Shown piece after piece: positions 33,101 to 46,251 of a DNA stretch of 64,000 nucleotides. The position numbers were made by a program, and so were the translations under genes. Source of the DNA: Liquidambar formosana (taxonomy: Eukaryota; Streptophyta; Magnoliopsida; Saxifragales; Altingiaceae). The notes below the pieces were generated by a model. That model searched no databases. It was not told the origin of the DNA and saw only the letters and a program-made list of their open reading frames with translations. The stretch's first letter is position 1. Each line of letters begins with the position of its first letter. The DNA lies in assembly GCA_039720395.1 (NCBI GenBank), contig CM077827.1, positions 18,215,822 to 18,279,821 of the forward strand. The letters are read 5' to 3'.

Positions 33101-34317
33101 TCAAAGAAATTTGATTCTGCTTACTCTGCTGTGTCCCCTAACAATCAAATTGCACAAATGCACGATCTTTTAGACCCAGATGAGCTAATTAATAAAAATC
33201 AAGATGTGAAAATTGAACCTATTAAAGAAGAAACTATCATTATTAATATAAGCACTGATGAGAAAATCAAGGAAATTCAAATTGGCTCTACTCTGTCTAT
33301 GCAAGAACGTACAGATCTTACAGCTCTGCTGCGGGAGTTTTCTGATGTGTTTGCTTGGTCTTATGAGGACATGCCTGGAATCGACCCTGCTATAGCACAG
33401 CATCACATTCCTATCAGGGAGGGAGCAAGGCCAGTCAAACAAAAACTAAGAAGAATGGCACCAGAATGGTCGTTGAAGGTTAAGGAAGAGGTGACTAAGT
33501 TATTAAAAGTGGGGTTTATCAAGACGGTAGATCAGGCAGATTGGATAGCCAACATCGTGCCGGTACCAAAGAAGGATGGAAAGGTACGGGTGTGCATTGA
33601 CTACATGGATCTTAACAAGGCTTGCCCTAAGGATGACTTCCCCCTACCTCACATCGATGTATTGGTGGATAACACAGCAGGGAGCGCTCTAATGTCGTTC
33701 ATGGATGGGTTCTCGGGGTATTACCAGATACGGATGGCGCCGGCAGATATGACTAAGACCACCTTCACAACTAGGTGGGGGACATATTGTTACACGGTAA
33801 TGCCATTTGGGCTTAAAAACGTCGGAGCTACATATCAAAGGATGGCTACCACGCTACTCCACGATATGATGCATCAGGAAGTGGAGGTGTATGTCGACGA
33901 TATGATTGTTAAGGCAGAAACTCGAGAAGGGCATTTAGAGAATTTAAGGAAATTCTTTGGACGAATTCGGGAGTACAGTCTAAGGTTGAATCCGCAGAAG
34001 TGCACATTCGGGGTCACGTCAGGGAAGTTGTTGGGGTACATTGTGAGTAGCAGGGGCATCGAAGTAGATCCAACGAAGGTCAAAGCGATTTTGGAAATGC
34101 CATCACCGAAAACAGAGAAGGAGATTAGGAGGTTTCTGGGGCGATTACAGTACATTAGCCGTTTCATAGCCAAGTTAACCCCCACCTGTGAGCCCATTGT
34201 CAAACTGCTTAGGAAAGGGGAACCTAAGGAATGGAATGAGCAATGTCAACAAGCTTTTGAATCCATCAAAAGATATCTCCTGAATCCTCCGGTATTGGTT
34301 CCTCCACGCTCTGGTAA
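30158..34317 (+). pseudogene. gag-pol: Element B gag-protease-RT in one frame, cut by element D
   Basis: Starts at ATG 30158 (MAEQVTLADIF). A coiled, Glu/Lys-rich N-terminus is followed by the Retrotrans_gag core (about 30560-31040, with EKFDGTGDPKQHL), one CX2HX4HX4C knuckle (about 31309-31350), a protease with VDNGSALNVCP (about 32020), a G-patch (about 32490-32560, RKLGYMPGMGLGQRGEG), and RT with YVDD at 33890-33901. TAA at 31157-31159 interrupts gag just before the knuckle; the same frame resumes after it. Pro and RT are joined without stops or intron, unlike A. The frame is cut at 34317 by element D and resumes in phase at 43901. Confidence 0.88.
34313..34317. repeat. Target site duplication of element D (left copy)
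   Basis: GGTAA, repeated at 43896-43900. Confidence 0.95.
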
Positions 34318-36009
34318 TGTTGGGAATCTAACTAGGGAGGAAAACTACAAAGGGCGGAATTAAAATTTTCCTACGATTCCCAAACCCATGAATCCGATTA
34401 TGCATAATACAAAAACATAAACCCTAACTACCAAGAGAGTTGGGATTACTTACAGTTGATTCAAGTCTTCTCCTTTATGCTCCAAGCTTTTTCTTCTCCT
34501 TTTTGCTCCAAGCTTTGTCTCCGGACAGCGGTGAATGAGCAGCCCAAGTGTGCTGCCTCCAACGGTATCCACACCTAGCTTGAACTTGAAGTCCTTTCCT
34601 TCTTCTTCCTTGTTGTTGCTAGAGGTGGAGAAGAAAGAGAGAGAGAGAGGGAGAGCTGTAATTTTCAGCCAGCCCTTGGGGAGGAGTGATTGTCATGATG
34701 TCATCCCCTTATAGTGGGCATTATATAGCCCACTAATAGGGCCGGCCAAGGGGGGATTCCAAACCCTAATCTAATTTGTGTAATTACTCTTAATTACACA
34801 ATTAGCCCACTAGTTTGCATCAAATACAAATTAGCCCCTTAAAGAACTTTTCTTTAATCACTTATACCCTTTCTCTCATAGACAATCAAGCTCTCTTAGC
34901 ATGATCAGTGTGTGACCCATTGGGTTCACATCATCAAGTAGTAGGAACAGCACAAGTTGTGCACAATGGAACACTTTCCATTAAGGGTCTAATTGAAACT
35001 CATTTCAATTCCCTAATTGATTATAACTCATTTATATCAATTAGGGCTTCTACTAACCATGAGTAACACCTAGCATATGGCTCATGGTGTGGTCCTTAAT
35101 GAGGTGAATAGTCATTTACAAAGAACCCTTCTGTTATAGTTTACAGGTTACAATTCCATCATTCCATCAACACAATGTCTCCAATTGAACTAATAGGACA
35201 TGGAAGTCTGTCAAGTCCCTAGTTCAATTACTTTATACTCATTCATTAATATCAACTCAATGATGAACTTATGGAAACTCCTTTCCATATTCATTCTACC
35301 ATGGGCCCATGGATTTAATGAGTTATATTCAATGAATGCTGTATGAGACATTCACTCCCTTTTTCCTGAGAGTGATGGATTCCTTGTTGATCACTCACAT
35401 GCCTTCACACATATAGCAGAAGGGCCAATGAACACCCTTACAGACCCCTGAATAGGATCTGCACTTAGTGTTATCAAACTTCTAAAGCTACATGCATAAG
35501 ACAACCATGGTGTCTCAGGTCTAAGGATTACTTGTACCACTATAACAATGAGAAACTGATTGACAGGCAGGTTAAAACTCCATTCAGTTTATCTCATATC
35601 TTTGGTCACATTCAGTGTACCTATTCTTATAATAGGCACCCACTTGTTGGTTGTAGTGTCTCCACACAAATAGCTTGAGACTAGCTATCCTCCTATAGAG
35701 TCAACCTAACAAGTGCTAGTCCTATGGTTCATTACTGTCCATCATAGTGAACCTTCAACTAGGAATGATTTAGGAGTTTAGTACAGAGATATATTTAGAG
35801 TCTCAAAATTACAACCCTTTGTAATTTCATATTCTCAACTCTAACTCCATGGACATATTATGTAAATATAAATGATGCATATAAACATAATAGAATAAGC
35901 CCTTTTATTAAATCAATAATAAATGTGACATGCATAAATGAAATCAATTGATTGTTCCTAATCCCTAAACAATCATCTCTATGATTGGCTCTAGGGCATA
36001 ATCCTAACA
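34318..36009 (-). repeat. 3' LTR of element D (1692 bp)
   Basis: On the minus strand it starts TGTTAGGATTATGCCC and ends GATTCCCAACA. It matches 42204-43895 except near 35088 and 35161. Confidence 0.95.
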
Positions 36010-37740
36010 ATCTCCCACTTGCACTATAGCCAATCCACCATGTATCTCATACTCATATCCTGTCGGTGGTGATCCAACACACTTGGGTCATAGCTTTAGT
36101 AAAGGGGTCTTCTTTATTCTCTATTGTATTAAACTTCTATATGTATATGTCATCTCTTCCAATGATCTCTCTAATCACTTGGAATCGCCGCTTAAAGTTT
36201 GGACTTTTGATGAGACCGTGGTTCCTTGTCTTGAGCACTAGCCTTATTGTTGTCACAAAAACAATAGTAAAGGCTTCTCAATGTCAGGAAACACTCCTAG
36301 TTCTGCAATGAACTTACTCATCCAAACATGCAGCAATGCACTCAAATTTACAGCTCCACCATTTAAGGTGAGAACATACCTCGATGTTGATCTCCTATCA
36401 TCATCGTCAGATTGAAATCTGAATCTGTTATACCAATCATTTCTAAGTTTCTTTCTCCATAGACAAAGCATGGGTCCTTAGTTCTTCTCAAGTACTTAAG
36501 GATAGCTTTGACTTCTTCCCAGTATACCTTATCTAGGTCTACCTGATAACTGCTCGTAACATTTACAACAAAACTGATATCTGGTCATGTACATAGCATA
36601 GCATATGCTTTTAGACAACTTGATTTCATGTCTGACAGGAATTAGACTTCTCTTGAAATCATGCATTTTGAACCCATTCAAAATCTTGTCTACGTACATC
36701 GATTGGGAGAGACTTAGCATCCTTTAAGATCTATCTCTATAGACCTCTATTCCTAGAATATAGGATGCTTCTTCCAAATCTTTTATGGAGAAACTCTGTG
36801 AAAAACCAATTTTTTCACTTTTGACAACGTCTCTACATTATTCCCTAATAAGTAGAACGTCATTCACTTATAGGACCATAAATGTGATCGCACTCCCACT
36901 AACCCTTTGTACAATCATGGTACAATAATGGGTTCTGTCTCAACAGGGACAGGGGTTGCATCAATATTGGTTTGTGTCTCATTAGACAACTCTTTGAGTT
37001 CTATTTTCCTGTTGTTATCTCCTTCTTGAATAAACTCTTTTTCAAGAAAGATTGAAAACTTACTAACAAACACTTTTGTTCATCAGGATGATAGATATGA
37101 TATCCTAAACTCCTTTTAGGATAATACACAAACCTACATTTAAGTTATCTTGATTTCCAATTTTGTTGCATTATACGTCTCTACATATGTAGTGCAACCC
37201 CATACCTTAACATGCTTAAGGTTTGGTGCTTCCCTTTTCATATCTCATATGGGTCTTAAGGGACAGCCTTGGTTTGAACTCTGTTTCACAGGTACGTGGC
37301 AATTCCTAGGGCATATCCTAACAAGGATAATATTAGGTCGTTGTAACTTATCATGGACCTAACCATATCCAATAAGGTTCTATTCCTCTTTTCTGACACA
37401 CCATTAAGTTATGGTGTTCTAAGAGGTGTCCATTGTGATTGAATGCCCATTTGAACAAGTTGATCTAAAAATTAACCGGTTAAATATTCGCCTCCCCGAT
37501 CTAATCGAAGAGCTTTAATACTTTTACCAGTTTGTTTCTCTACTTCATATCTGAATTCTTTAAACCTTTCAAATGTTTCAGATTTGTACTTCATTAAGTA
37601 TACACACCCAAACCTAGACTGAATCATCGGTAAAGGTTGTAAAGTTAGAGAAACTTCTACATACATCACTATGTATATCTTGTTCTCTTAGGTTTATTAG
37701 CATTCAATTTAGAACTATCATGCTCCATTGCAATTCATAT
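36010..37740 (-). pseudogene. Remnants of copia integrase, RT and RNase H in element D
   Basis: Read on the minus strand, fragments appear in the usual copia order. Integrase core pieces come first (SIKALRLDRGGEYL at about 37480-37540, then NGVSEKRNRTLLDMVRSM at about 37340-37400), then the C-terminal RT region (EASYILGIEVYRDRS near 36750; MYVDKILNGFKM near 36680), then an RNase H fragment (DDDDRRSTS near 36390). Stops interrupt most pieces, and the central RT with its catalytic motif is missing. The whole pol stretch is about 1.7 kb, far below the usual size. No functional product is expected. Confidence 0.8.
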
Positions 37741-38094
37741 TTGCAATAAAGTTTAGAAAATAAAGGCCATCCATATAAACTCCAGAAGTAATGAACTCTT
37801 CATTTAATAGAAAACATTTATTAAATCAAACTAAAACCTCGTTTAGATAAAACTGAAATAAAATTAATGTTTCTAATAACTTCTGGAATGTAAAGATAGC
37901 CAACTATTATTTCTAAACTACTCCATTAGGTAGAGTCAAGCAACAAGCCCCACAGCTAATGCAGCAACATTTGCTCCATTCCCCACTTGTAGGGTTGATC
38001 CGCCTTTACTCTGCCTTCTGCTTCCCACTAGATTCTACATGGAATTCAAAATTCACATCAGAATTAAGTACCCAGGTGGAAGCAGAACTAACAT

Positions 38095-38643
38095 TTAGTT
38101 TAGAGCATGATCCATACCTTTCAAAGGTTGGTTCTTTAGAGTATCCAGATACTCCCGGCAGTTACGTTTCCAGTGCCCATCCTTGCCGCAGTGAAAACAG
38201 GTTCCTTTGGCTTTGTTGTTACCTTTCTTCTTCCTCTGGGTACTCTTACCCTTGCCTATACCCTTGCCCTTAGGCTTGAGCTTAGACTTGGAAGTAGCAG
38301 CTTCATTAAATTCAAGCAAGAATTCTTTCCCATACAACTCTTGTATGTTGATAAAAATCTCGTAAGCACTTCCCATGGACTCGTGTTGCTTCTTAAGCTC
38401 GAGACTCATAAATACCATCATATAGCACCTTGCCATGAGATCGTCGTCCATGCGCTTCTGGTAAGCGTCTTTCTCTTGCTGAGTTGTAGCCTTAGCAGGA
38501 GCAATGGGAAGTGGATTATGAAGTGCATAGGTAAGATTCTTGGAATCCAAAACAATTTTTAGATTCCTAAGCCAATCAAGACAATTTGGTCCAGTCAAAT
38601 GGTTGGTGTCCAATAATTTGGATAACGGGTTGAGGTGAGCCAT
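38095..38643 (-). CDS. gag: Copia gag protein of element D (182 aa)
   Basis: Intact frame from ATG at 38643. The N-terminal half has the copia gag pattern (LDWLRNLKIVLDSKNLTYAL); a Lys/Gly-rich basic stretch follows, and the zinc knuckle CFHCGKDGHWKRNC lies near residues 148-161. The gene is shorter than a typical copia gag (about 200-300 aa), with part of the middle missing. As the only intact ORF of D it might still help package its RNA; that is inference. Confidence 0.85.
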   Translation of the reverse strand: MAHLNPLSKLLDTNHLTGPNCLDWLRNLKIVLDSKNLTYALHNPLPIAPAKATTQQEKDAYQKRMDDDLMARCYMMVFMSLELKKQHESMGSAYEIFINIQELYGKEFLLEFNEAATSKSKLKPKGKGIGKGKSTQRKKKGNNKAKGTCFHCGKDGHWKRNCREYLDTLKNQPLKGMDHALN

Positions 38644-41600
38644 TCTAATGAACTACATATAAAAATTAAAATAGAGAATTAGATTTCATTTTTAATCCAT
38701 AATGATCGGGTCTTTAATCATATGGTACCTCCCACTATTTTATCAAATTCCATACACCCTCTAATGGAATTCGGGAATCTTATTCCTAATGGGGATTGGG
38801 GTCCCACTATGACCTAGAAGCCTCACATGTTAGTTTCTTGACTTCTAACCCACAGTAAGAAGACAACTCTTTGTCTGTTGCTTCATAAGCAAGTTCCAAT
38901 CATTTTGCCTCTAGGGTACATATTCCTCACATGTTAGTTTCTTGGAATACTTCCCTAGTTAAGTTAAGCCCATCATTCACACAGGTATGTTTCACCAAAT
39001 ATATACCTCACATGTTAGTTTCTTGGTATATACCAGCTTAGGCACCCCATGATATCTACATATGTGATAGTTTCAAGTAATGTCTTTAATATGGGTAGCT
39101 CCTACATGTCTGCAACCAGGTACCCACATTAAGGGACGTTAGATGATCCTATAATGATGGAAGGCAATGAAGAATCCATTCCCTAATGTATTCTCCATTT
39201 CCAACTTAATATTAAATGAGAGGGGTTTTAAGGGTCTCATCAAATTAAACTAATTTAACATACATCTCATGCATATAAATAAAAATATATAACAACATTA
39301 TATATGTAATCCACTTATCGATATTAGTCCCTATAAGGTGACATATAACGATCTTTGGATTTGGAGCTATCACTATTAATCTTATTAAAAGCTCCCACTA
39401 TGACGATTATGGACTTTAAGAGGATTCAATCCAAGCCAATGAATTGAATCCTAGGTCTAAGGTGGGTGTAGGTGATCGTAAAACATTCATTCAAAACATA
39501 GCATGCTCTCTTGAAAATCTTCTCCAAGCTTTCAAGTCCTTCAATCTCCTCCATTAGCTTCATGGTCTCCACCATAGGCTTGTTGGGCTCCACCATGCTC
39601 CTTTATGTCCACCATGCTCCTTAGTGCGCTCTCGATTACATAACATTTACATAATTTTAAAGAAAGGGATACATAAGGGGAATGTGGGGTACATAAGAGA
39701 ATGATAGAGAGAGAGAAGAAGGTGGCATGCAAGCCCTAAATAAATAATACATCACCAAAATTAACAACTCTTGAAAATTAATACAACCCATTCATAAGAC
39801 GGCCAATCACAATTGGTTTAGGGGTATAGTCCATAATCATCATCCATCCATAACCATACAATCATATTGCATAATAAAGGAAATAACTGTAAGCAATAAA
39901 CATATGGGCATTCATGGTAACTCTATTGATTGGTTTTCATTAATCTCATTAATGTGTCCTAATCTTATTAGGAGATGCATAAGTTCCTGAATTAATTAAG
40001 TCTTAACATTTAAGACATTTAATTTCAATTAATCAAATCAATTGAAACATTTAAAGTCCCCTAATTGAACACTAATATCAAATATTAGGGTTTCTTTAAT
40101 TAAACAAAACAATTTTATTTAATTAAAATTTCCAGATTTTTATTTATTCCTAAATTGTGTTTTAAACGATTTAAAACATTATAAAATTAATCACCATTAA
40201 TTAAATAATCAATTTCGGAATTAAATAAAATCATTTTATTAATTAATTAGTGCATTAGGGTTTCCTAAAACCCTAAACCCTAAATGCATTAACTCTAAAC
40301 CCTAAGTGTAACCCTAATGCATTAAATGCCTTATGATTGGTCAATTAATGGCCAATCATTTAAACCCTAGGTTTATACGGTATTAATGATTAGGATTAGG
40401 GTTTAATTAATGCCACCTAGGATATTAATTACTCTTAATTAATATGCACTAATTAGGGTTTCTAAAACCCTAAACCTTAAACCTATTAAATGCCAATGAT
40501 TAATTACTAAACCATTAATGATCATGATTGGTCATAAATGACCAATCATTTAACCCTAGGTTAGACACATTAATTACTAGGTTTAGTTATTAATTAATGC
40601 ATTAATAGAATTAGGGTTTAATTAATACGAATTAGGGTTTCCTAAACCCTAAACCCTAGACATCATAAATGCACTTAATTATACCCTAATGATTAATAAC
40701 CATGATTGGTCAATTAATGACCAATCATTAAACATTTTAATTAAGGTAATTAATAGTCAATTAGGGTTTTTAATTAATGCAATTAATGAATTAGGGTTTC
40801 ATCATTAATGGGAATTAGGGTTTCATCATAAACCCTAAGGTTGCCGCCACCTATAGTGGGCTGCCATGGCTAGGCAAGGCTGCCATGGCTTGGCCAGGCC
40901 ATGGGAGGCCATGGCCAGCAAAGGGGGACTCAAGCCAGGGTGTGGGCCAAGCCCATGGACACGTGTGGAGTGGCCAAATGGGCTGTCTTCTTCAAAGAAC
41001 ATTAGGGTTTCAAGAACCCTTGCTGGCACCACCATGGGAGGACCTCCAAGGTCACAAAAGTTTCTAAAACTTAATCAATTCGACTCCACCATCAAAACCA
41101 GATTTTGTATCATGTCCCTACATGAATTACTAAGCTAATTGAAATGGTTTGGATGATCAAATCATCCCCAATTGTTCTAAACAATTCAAGAACAGTAGGC
41201 TGTCCAGAATTTGACAGCATACTGTCCATGATGACAAATTGATTTAAAACCCAGCAAGATGATTAATTCAGGCTACCAAATTATTTTTCCTAGCATCCTA
41301 CATGTCTTAGGAAACTAATAAAATTGGTTTCATGCAATTTGGAGTTCCCTAGCTCAAGATATGAACAAAACTCCATTGATGACTTTCTGCAGAAAAAACA
41401 GCCTGCTGTGTTCTTCCAAGAAATCAAACTTTTTGATTCTTTATGCATCAAGACTCCTTTGATTATTAAAGAATATGATCTATACATCATATATCATCAT
41501 CCTATAATGATTATTCATCAATTTTACAGAAGTATCTGATCATAACAGTAGCAAGAACCCTAGGGTTCTAAAACCCAGATTCAAACATGGTGGTCTTCTC

Positions 41601-42185
41601 CTTCTTCCTTCTGTTCTAGACTCATAATCCAATTATGATACATCCGAATGCTTGGGAACCCTTTCCTACCATGTCTAGAACATAACCCAAGTGGTGGCAA
41701 CCATTGCCATGCTTTTGATCTCCATCAAAAACTCACAATTGTGGCTGTTACATCATTCCCGAGCAAAACTGTCTTCCCTGACAGCCTGTAGTAAAAAATT
41801 CATAACTTTCACTACAAAACTCGGATCGACGAACCGTTTGTTGGGTTTTAAAGCTGATTCGAAGAGCTTTCTAACCATATATGGCTCGAAAATTTTGGAG
41901 AAGAACTCTGATTTCGGCATGCAAAACAAGATGACGGTTTTTCATGGCTACCATGAAAACTGTTCATCATCTTCTCCAAACTCAATCCCCATTCAACTTT
42001 TGAATAACCAGCAGCCCTAAAACTATTTTAGAAGAGGAGTAGAAGGAGAATTAACCTAGGGTTCATTAACCCTAGGTTCGGCCATGAGAGGGAAACCATT
42101 CTAATGCATGAACATAAATTCCAGATTTATTAACCAATCAATTTACCATGAATTACAGCCCATATGCAGTTTGTATTAGGCATAA
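38644..42185 (-). other. Long untranslated leader of element D
   Basis: About 3.5 kb between primer site and gag, without credible ORFs. It contains three copies of a 20-mer CCTCACATGTTAGTTTCTTG (38821, 38925, 39006 on the plus strand) and a repeat block at about 40230-40830 described separately. ORFs up to 109 codons near 41290-42020 have no recognisable content. Confidence 0.6.
40230..40830. repeat. Repeat of about 180 bp with CCAAT palindromes and telobox-like motifs in the D leader
   Basis: Three units are anchored by TGATTGGTCA at 40334, 40525 and 40703. In units 2 and 3 it is followed by the perfect inverse TGACCAATCA after a few bases; unit 1 has TGGCCAATCA. Units also carry AAACCCTAA-type telobox motifs and their inverse ATTAGGGTTT many times. 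It is too degenerate to be a true interstitial telomere. Confidence 0.75.
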
Positions 42186-42202
42186 CCATGGCTCTGATAC
42201 CA
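42186..42202 (-). promoter_or_regulatory. Primer binding site of element D
   Basis: Minus-strand TGGTATCAGAGCCATGG begins one base from the 5' LTR end. It is complementary to the initiator Met tRNA, as is usual for Ty1/copia, and fixes the orientation of D. Confidence 0.92.
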
Positions 42203-42203
42203 C

Positions 42204-43895
42204 TGTTGGGAATCTAACTAGGGAGGAAAACTACAAAGGGCGGAATTAAAATTTTCCTACGATTCCCAAACCCATGAATCCGATTATGCATAATACAAAA
42301 ACATAAACCCTAACTACCAAGAGAGTTGGGATTACTTACAGTTGATTCAAGTCTTCTCCTTTATGCTCCAAGCTTTTTCTTCTCCTTTTTGCTCCAAGCT
42401 TTGTCTCCGGACAGCGGTGAATGAGCAGCCCAAGTGTGCTGCCTCCAACGGTATCCACACCTAGCTTGAACTTGAAGTCCTTTCCTTCTTCTTCCTTGTT
42501 GTTGCTAGAGGTGGAGAAGAAAGAGAGAGAGAGAGGGAGAGCTGTAATTTTCAGCCAGCCCTTGGGGAGGAGTGATTGTCATGATGTCATCCCCTTATAG
42601 TGGGCATTATATAGCCCACTAATAGGGCCGGCCAAGGGGGGATTCCAAACCCTAATCTAATTTGTGTAATTACTCTTAATTACACAATTAGCCCACTAGT
42701 TTGCATCAAATACAAATTAGCCCCTTAAAGAACTTTTCTTTAATCACTTATACCCTTTCTCTCATAGACAATCAAGCTCTCTTAGCATGATCAGTGTGTG
42801 ACCCATTGGGTTCACATCATCAAGTAGTAGGAACAGCACAAGTTGTGCACAATGGAACACTTTCCATTAAGGGTCTAATTGAAACTCATTTCAATTCCCT
42901 AATTGATTATAACTCATTTATATCAATTAGGGCTTCTACTAACCGTGAGTAACACCTAGCATATGGCTCATGGTGTGGTCCTTAATGAGGTGAATAGTCA
43001 TTTACAAAGAACCCTTCTGTTATAGTTTACAGGTTACAATTCCATCCTTCCATCAACACAATGTCTCCAATTGAACTAATAGGACATGGAAGTCTGTCAA
43101 GTCCCTAGTTCAATTACTTTATACTCATTCATTAATATCAACTCAATGATGAACTTATGGAAACTCCTTTCCATATTCATTCTACCATGGGCCCATGGAT
43201 TTAATGAGTTATATTCAATGAATGCTGTATGAGACATTCACTCCCTTTTTCCTGAGAGTGATGGATTCCTTGTTGATCACTCACATGCCTTCACACATAT
43301 AGCAGAAGGGCCAATGAACACCCTTACAGACCCCTGAATAGGATCTGCACTTAGTGTTATCAAACTTCTAAAGCTACATGCATAAGACAACCATGGTGTC
43401 TCAGGTCTAAGGATTACTTGTACCACTATAACAATGAGAAACTGATTGACAGGCAGGTTAAAACTCCATTCAGTTTATCTCATATCTTTGGTCACATTCA
43501 GTGTACCTATTCTTATAATAGGCACCCACTTGTTGGTTGTAGTGTCTCCACACAAATAGCTTGAGACTAGCTATCCTCCTATAGAGTCAACCTAACAAGT
43601 GCTAGTCCTATGGTTCATTACTGTCCATCATAGTGAACCTTCAACTAGGAATGATTTAGGAGTTTAGTACAGAGATATATTTAGAGTCTCAAAATTACAA
43701 CCCTTTGTAATTTCATATTCTCAACTCTAACTCCATGGACATATTATGTAAATATAAATGATGCATATAAACATAATAGAATAAGCCCTTTTATTAAATC
43801 AATAATAAATGTGACATGCATAAATGAAATCAATTGATTGTTCCTAATCCCTAAACAATCATCTCTATGATTGGCTCTAGGGCATAATCCTAACA
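42204..43895 (-). repeat. 5' LTR of element D (1692 bp)
   Basis: Same length as 34318-36009, two differences found by eye. A minus-strand TATATAAT lies at 42606-42613, a plausible promoter about 1.3 kb into the LTR. Confidence 0.95.
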
Positions 43896-43900
43896 GGTAA
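43896..43900. repeat. Target site duplication of element D (right copy)
   Basis: GGTAA, matching 34313-34317. Confidence 0.95.
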
Positions 43901-46079
43901 ACCCTTGTTGCTCTACCTTTCCATTTTTTAGGAAGCTTTAGGAAGCATGTTGGCGCAAGAGGATGATCGTGGTATTGAACATGCGATCTATTACCTAAGC
44001 AAGAAGCTACAAGGTTACGAAGCAAAGTACAATGCGATAGAGAAGTCCTGTTTCGCTTTGGTTTGGGCTGTGCAGAGGCTGAGGCACATTCTGCTAAATT
44101 TCGAGGTGTGGATAGTGGCAAGAATGGATCCGCTTAAATACTTGTTTGAGAAACCGGCTTTGAATGGTCGTCTATCTCGGTGGTTGATTCTACTGGCAGA
44201 ATTTGAACTTGTATATGTGACACAAAAGTCTATTAAGGGAGGGGCCGTTGCCGAGTACTGCGCCGAACACCCAATCCTGGGATATGGACTTAACGATGAA
44301 TTCCCCGACGAGAACCTTCTAGTTGCCGAGTGTGACGAGGCGTGGAAAATGTATTTCGATGGGGCTTCGAACCAGTATGGAGATGGGGTAGGGGTTCTGC
44401 TAATAGCTCCTGATGGTTCTCACATGCCGCTATCGATAAAGTTGAACTTTCAGAACTCCAACAACACGGCAGAATACGAGGCATGTGTCGCTGGACTAGA
44501 AGCCTTGTTGGCATTGGGAGTCGAAGAAGTGGAGGTATATGGGGATTCAGCCTTAGTAATATCTCAAGTACAGAGGATATGGAGGACCCGAGAAGAACAC
44601 CTGAAGCCTTACCAAGGCTACCTAGAGAAACTGACTCAGAAATTCCAGAAAATAACCTTCACACCCTTACCCCGAGCTTACAACCAATTCGCCGACACCT
44701 TGGCTACCTTGGCTTCCATGATTCAAATGCCCGCTGGAACCCAGATAGAGCCATTGACCGTCCAACAAAAGTTTAGACCCGCACATGAAGAAGGGATTTT
44801 GGTAATTGATGGAGAGCCAGATGATGGGCACCCTTGGTACTTTGACGTTTGGAACCTCTTGGAAAAAGGAGAGTATCCGAAAAATACCAATAAGAAGGAT
44901 CGTAGGGCATTAAGGCTGTTCGCCACGCAGTTTATCATCTGCGGAGGGAAATTATTCAAAAGGTCCTATGATGGGATACACCTTCTTTGCGTAGATCGCC
45001 GCATGGGAGAAACACTCATGAGGGAGGTGCATGAAGGGGAGTGTGGGTCACACATGAATGGGAGGATGTTGGTTAAGAAGCTGCTAAGGTTGGGGTATTA
45101 CTGGACAACTATGGAAACTGACTGCGTGCAGTACGTCAAAAAGTGCCATCAATGCCAAGTGTACGCCAGTGCAAACTACATGCCGCCGGTGGAGTTGCAT
45201 CAACTGGCATCTCCCTGGCCGTTTTCAGTATGGGGAATAGACATCATCGGAGAGATTAAGCCATCTGCAACTGGTGGGTATAAATATATCCTGGTAGCAA
45301 TCGATTATTTTACCAAATGGGTAGAAGCGGTGGCGTATGTAGAGTTGAAATCGAAACACGTGGCCAAGTTCGTTGAAACCAACATAATCTGCCGGTACGG
45401 AGTACCCCATGAGATTATCTCAGATAACGGAACGCACTTCAAAGATGAGGTCAAGAAGTTGTTCACAAAATTCAGTATCCAGCATCACAAATCTTCACCC
45501 TACAGGCCCCAGACTAATGGAGCTGTGGAGGCTGCCAACAAGAACGTCAAAACCATCCTCAGTAAAACTGCAGTAACCTACAAGGATTGGGTGGAGAAGC
45601 TTCCTTATGCATTATGGGGATATCGGACGTCCGTGAGAACTTCCACAGGTGCTACGCCCTATTCATTGGTATACGGAATGGAAGCCGTATTACCCGTAGA
45701 GCTGGAAGTGCAGTCTCTTAGGGTTGCATTGGAAAGTCAGATTCCGGAGGTAGAATGGGCAAGAGAGCGGTATGAACAGCTGGCGCTATTGGAGGAAAGA
45801 AGGCTCAAGGCATTGTACCATGTGCAAGGTTATCAACGACGAATAGCTCGGGCTTTCAATAAAAGGGTCAGACCACGGAACTTGAAGGAAGGGGACTTGG
45901 TTCTTAAGGAATTTAGAGCACCTGTGTTCGATCCTCGAGGGAAATTCAAGCCCAATTGGGTGGGGCCCTACGTCATCAAGACAATTTACCCGGGTGGTGC
46001 GGTCAAGTTAATGGATGGTGACGGGAACGAGTTGGTGAATCCAGTGAATATGGATAGACTCCGTAAATATTATGTGTAG
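43901..46079 (+). pseudogene. pol: Element B pol continued: two RNase H domains and integrase
   Basis: Resumes the B frame after D. A TAG at 43929-43931 breaks the start of the Ty3-type RNase H; from ATG 43947 the frame is open for 710 codons. The archaeal-type RNase H has all expected acidic positions (YFDGASNQYGDG near 44352, NNTAEYEA near 44461, VYGDSALV near 44537). The integrase has HHCC (about 45000-45155), D near 45240, DNG near 45425, E near 45527, and a GPYVIK end, with no chromodomain. The domain itself is undamaged. Confidence 0.9.
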
Positions 46080-46251
46080 GCAGAGTAGTGACAATTTGGC
46101 AAAGTACTAAGTGCTCAAATTAATGATAATAGTTTTTTATTGATTGGGGAAAATCATTACATCTTTTCTGATGCTTATTCATTAACTCATAAGGGATTAA
46201 AAGCAAGTGCATGGGTACAATAGTTGATAGGGGTACGGGGAATAGTCAAGT

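Larger units (their letters stand above)
34318..43895 (-). mobile_element. Element D: minus-strand Ty1/copia retrotransposon, degenerate and non-autonomous, 9.6 kb
   Basis: Two 1692-bp LTRs differ at only two positions found by eye. The primer site next to the right-hand LTR reads TGGTATCAGAGCCATGG on the minus strand (initiator Met tRNA), and the purine run AAGTGGGAGATT lies next to the left-hand LTR, so transcription runs right to left. Gag survives, but pol is reduced to fragments. Nearly identical LTRs with a ruined pol imply recent movement using enzymes from another element. Confidence 0.95.

Noticed and set aside
40250..40830. Interstitial telomere array
   Set aside because: CCCTAAA words are scattered and in both orientations, not a tandem run.
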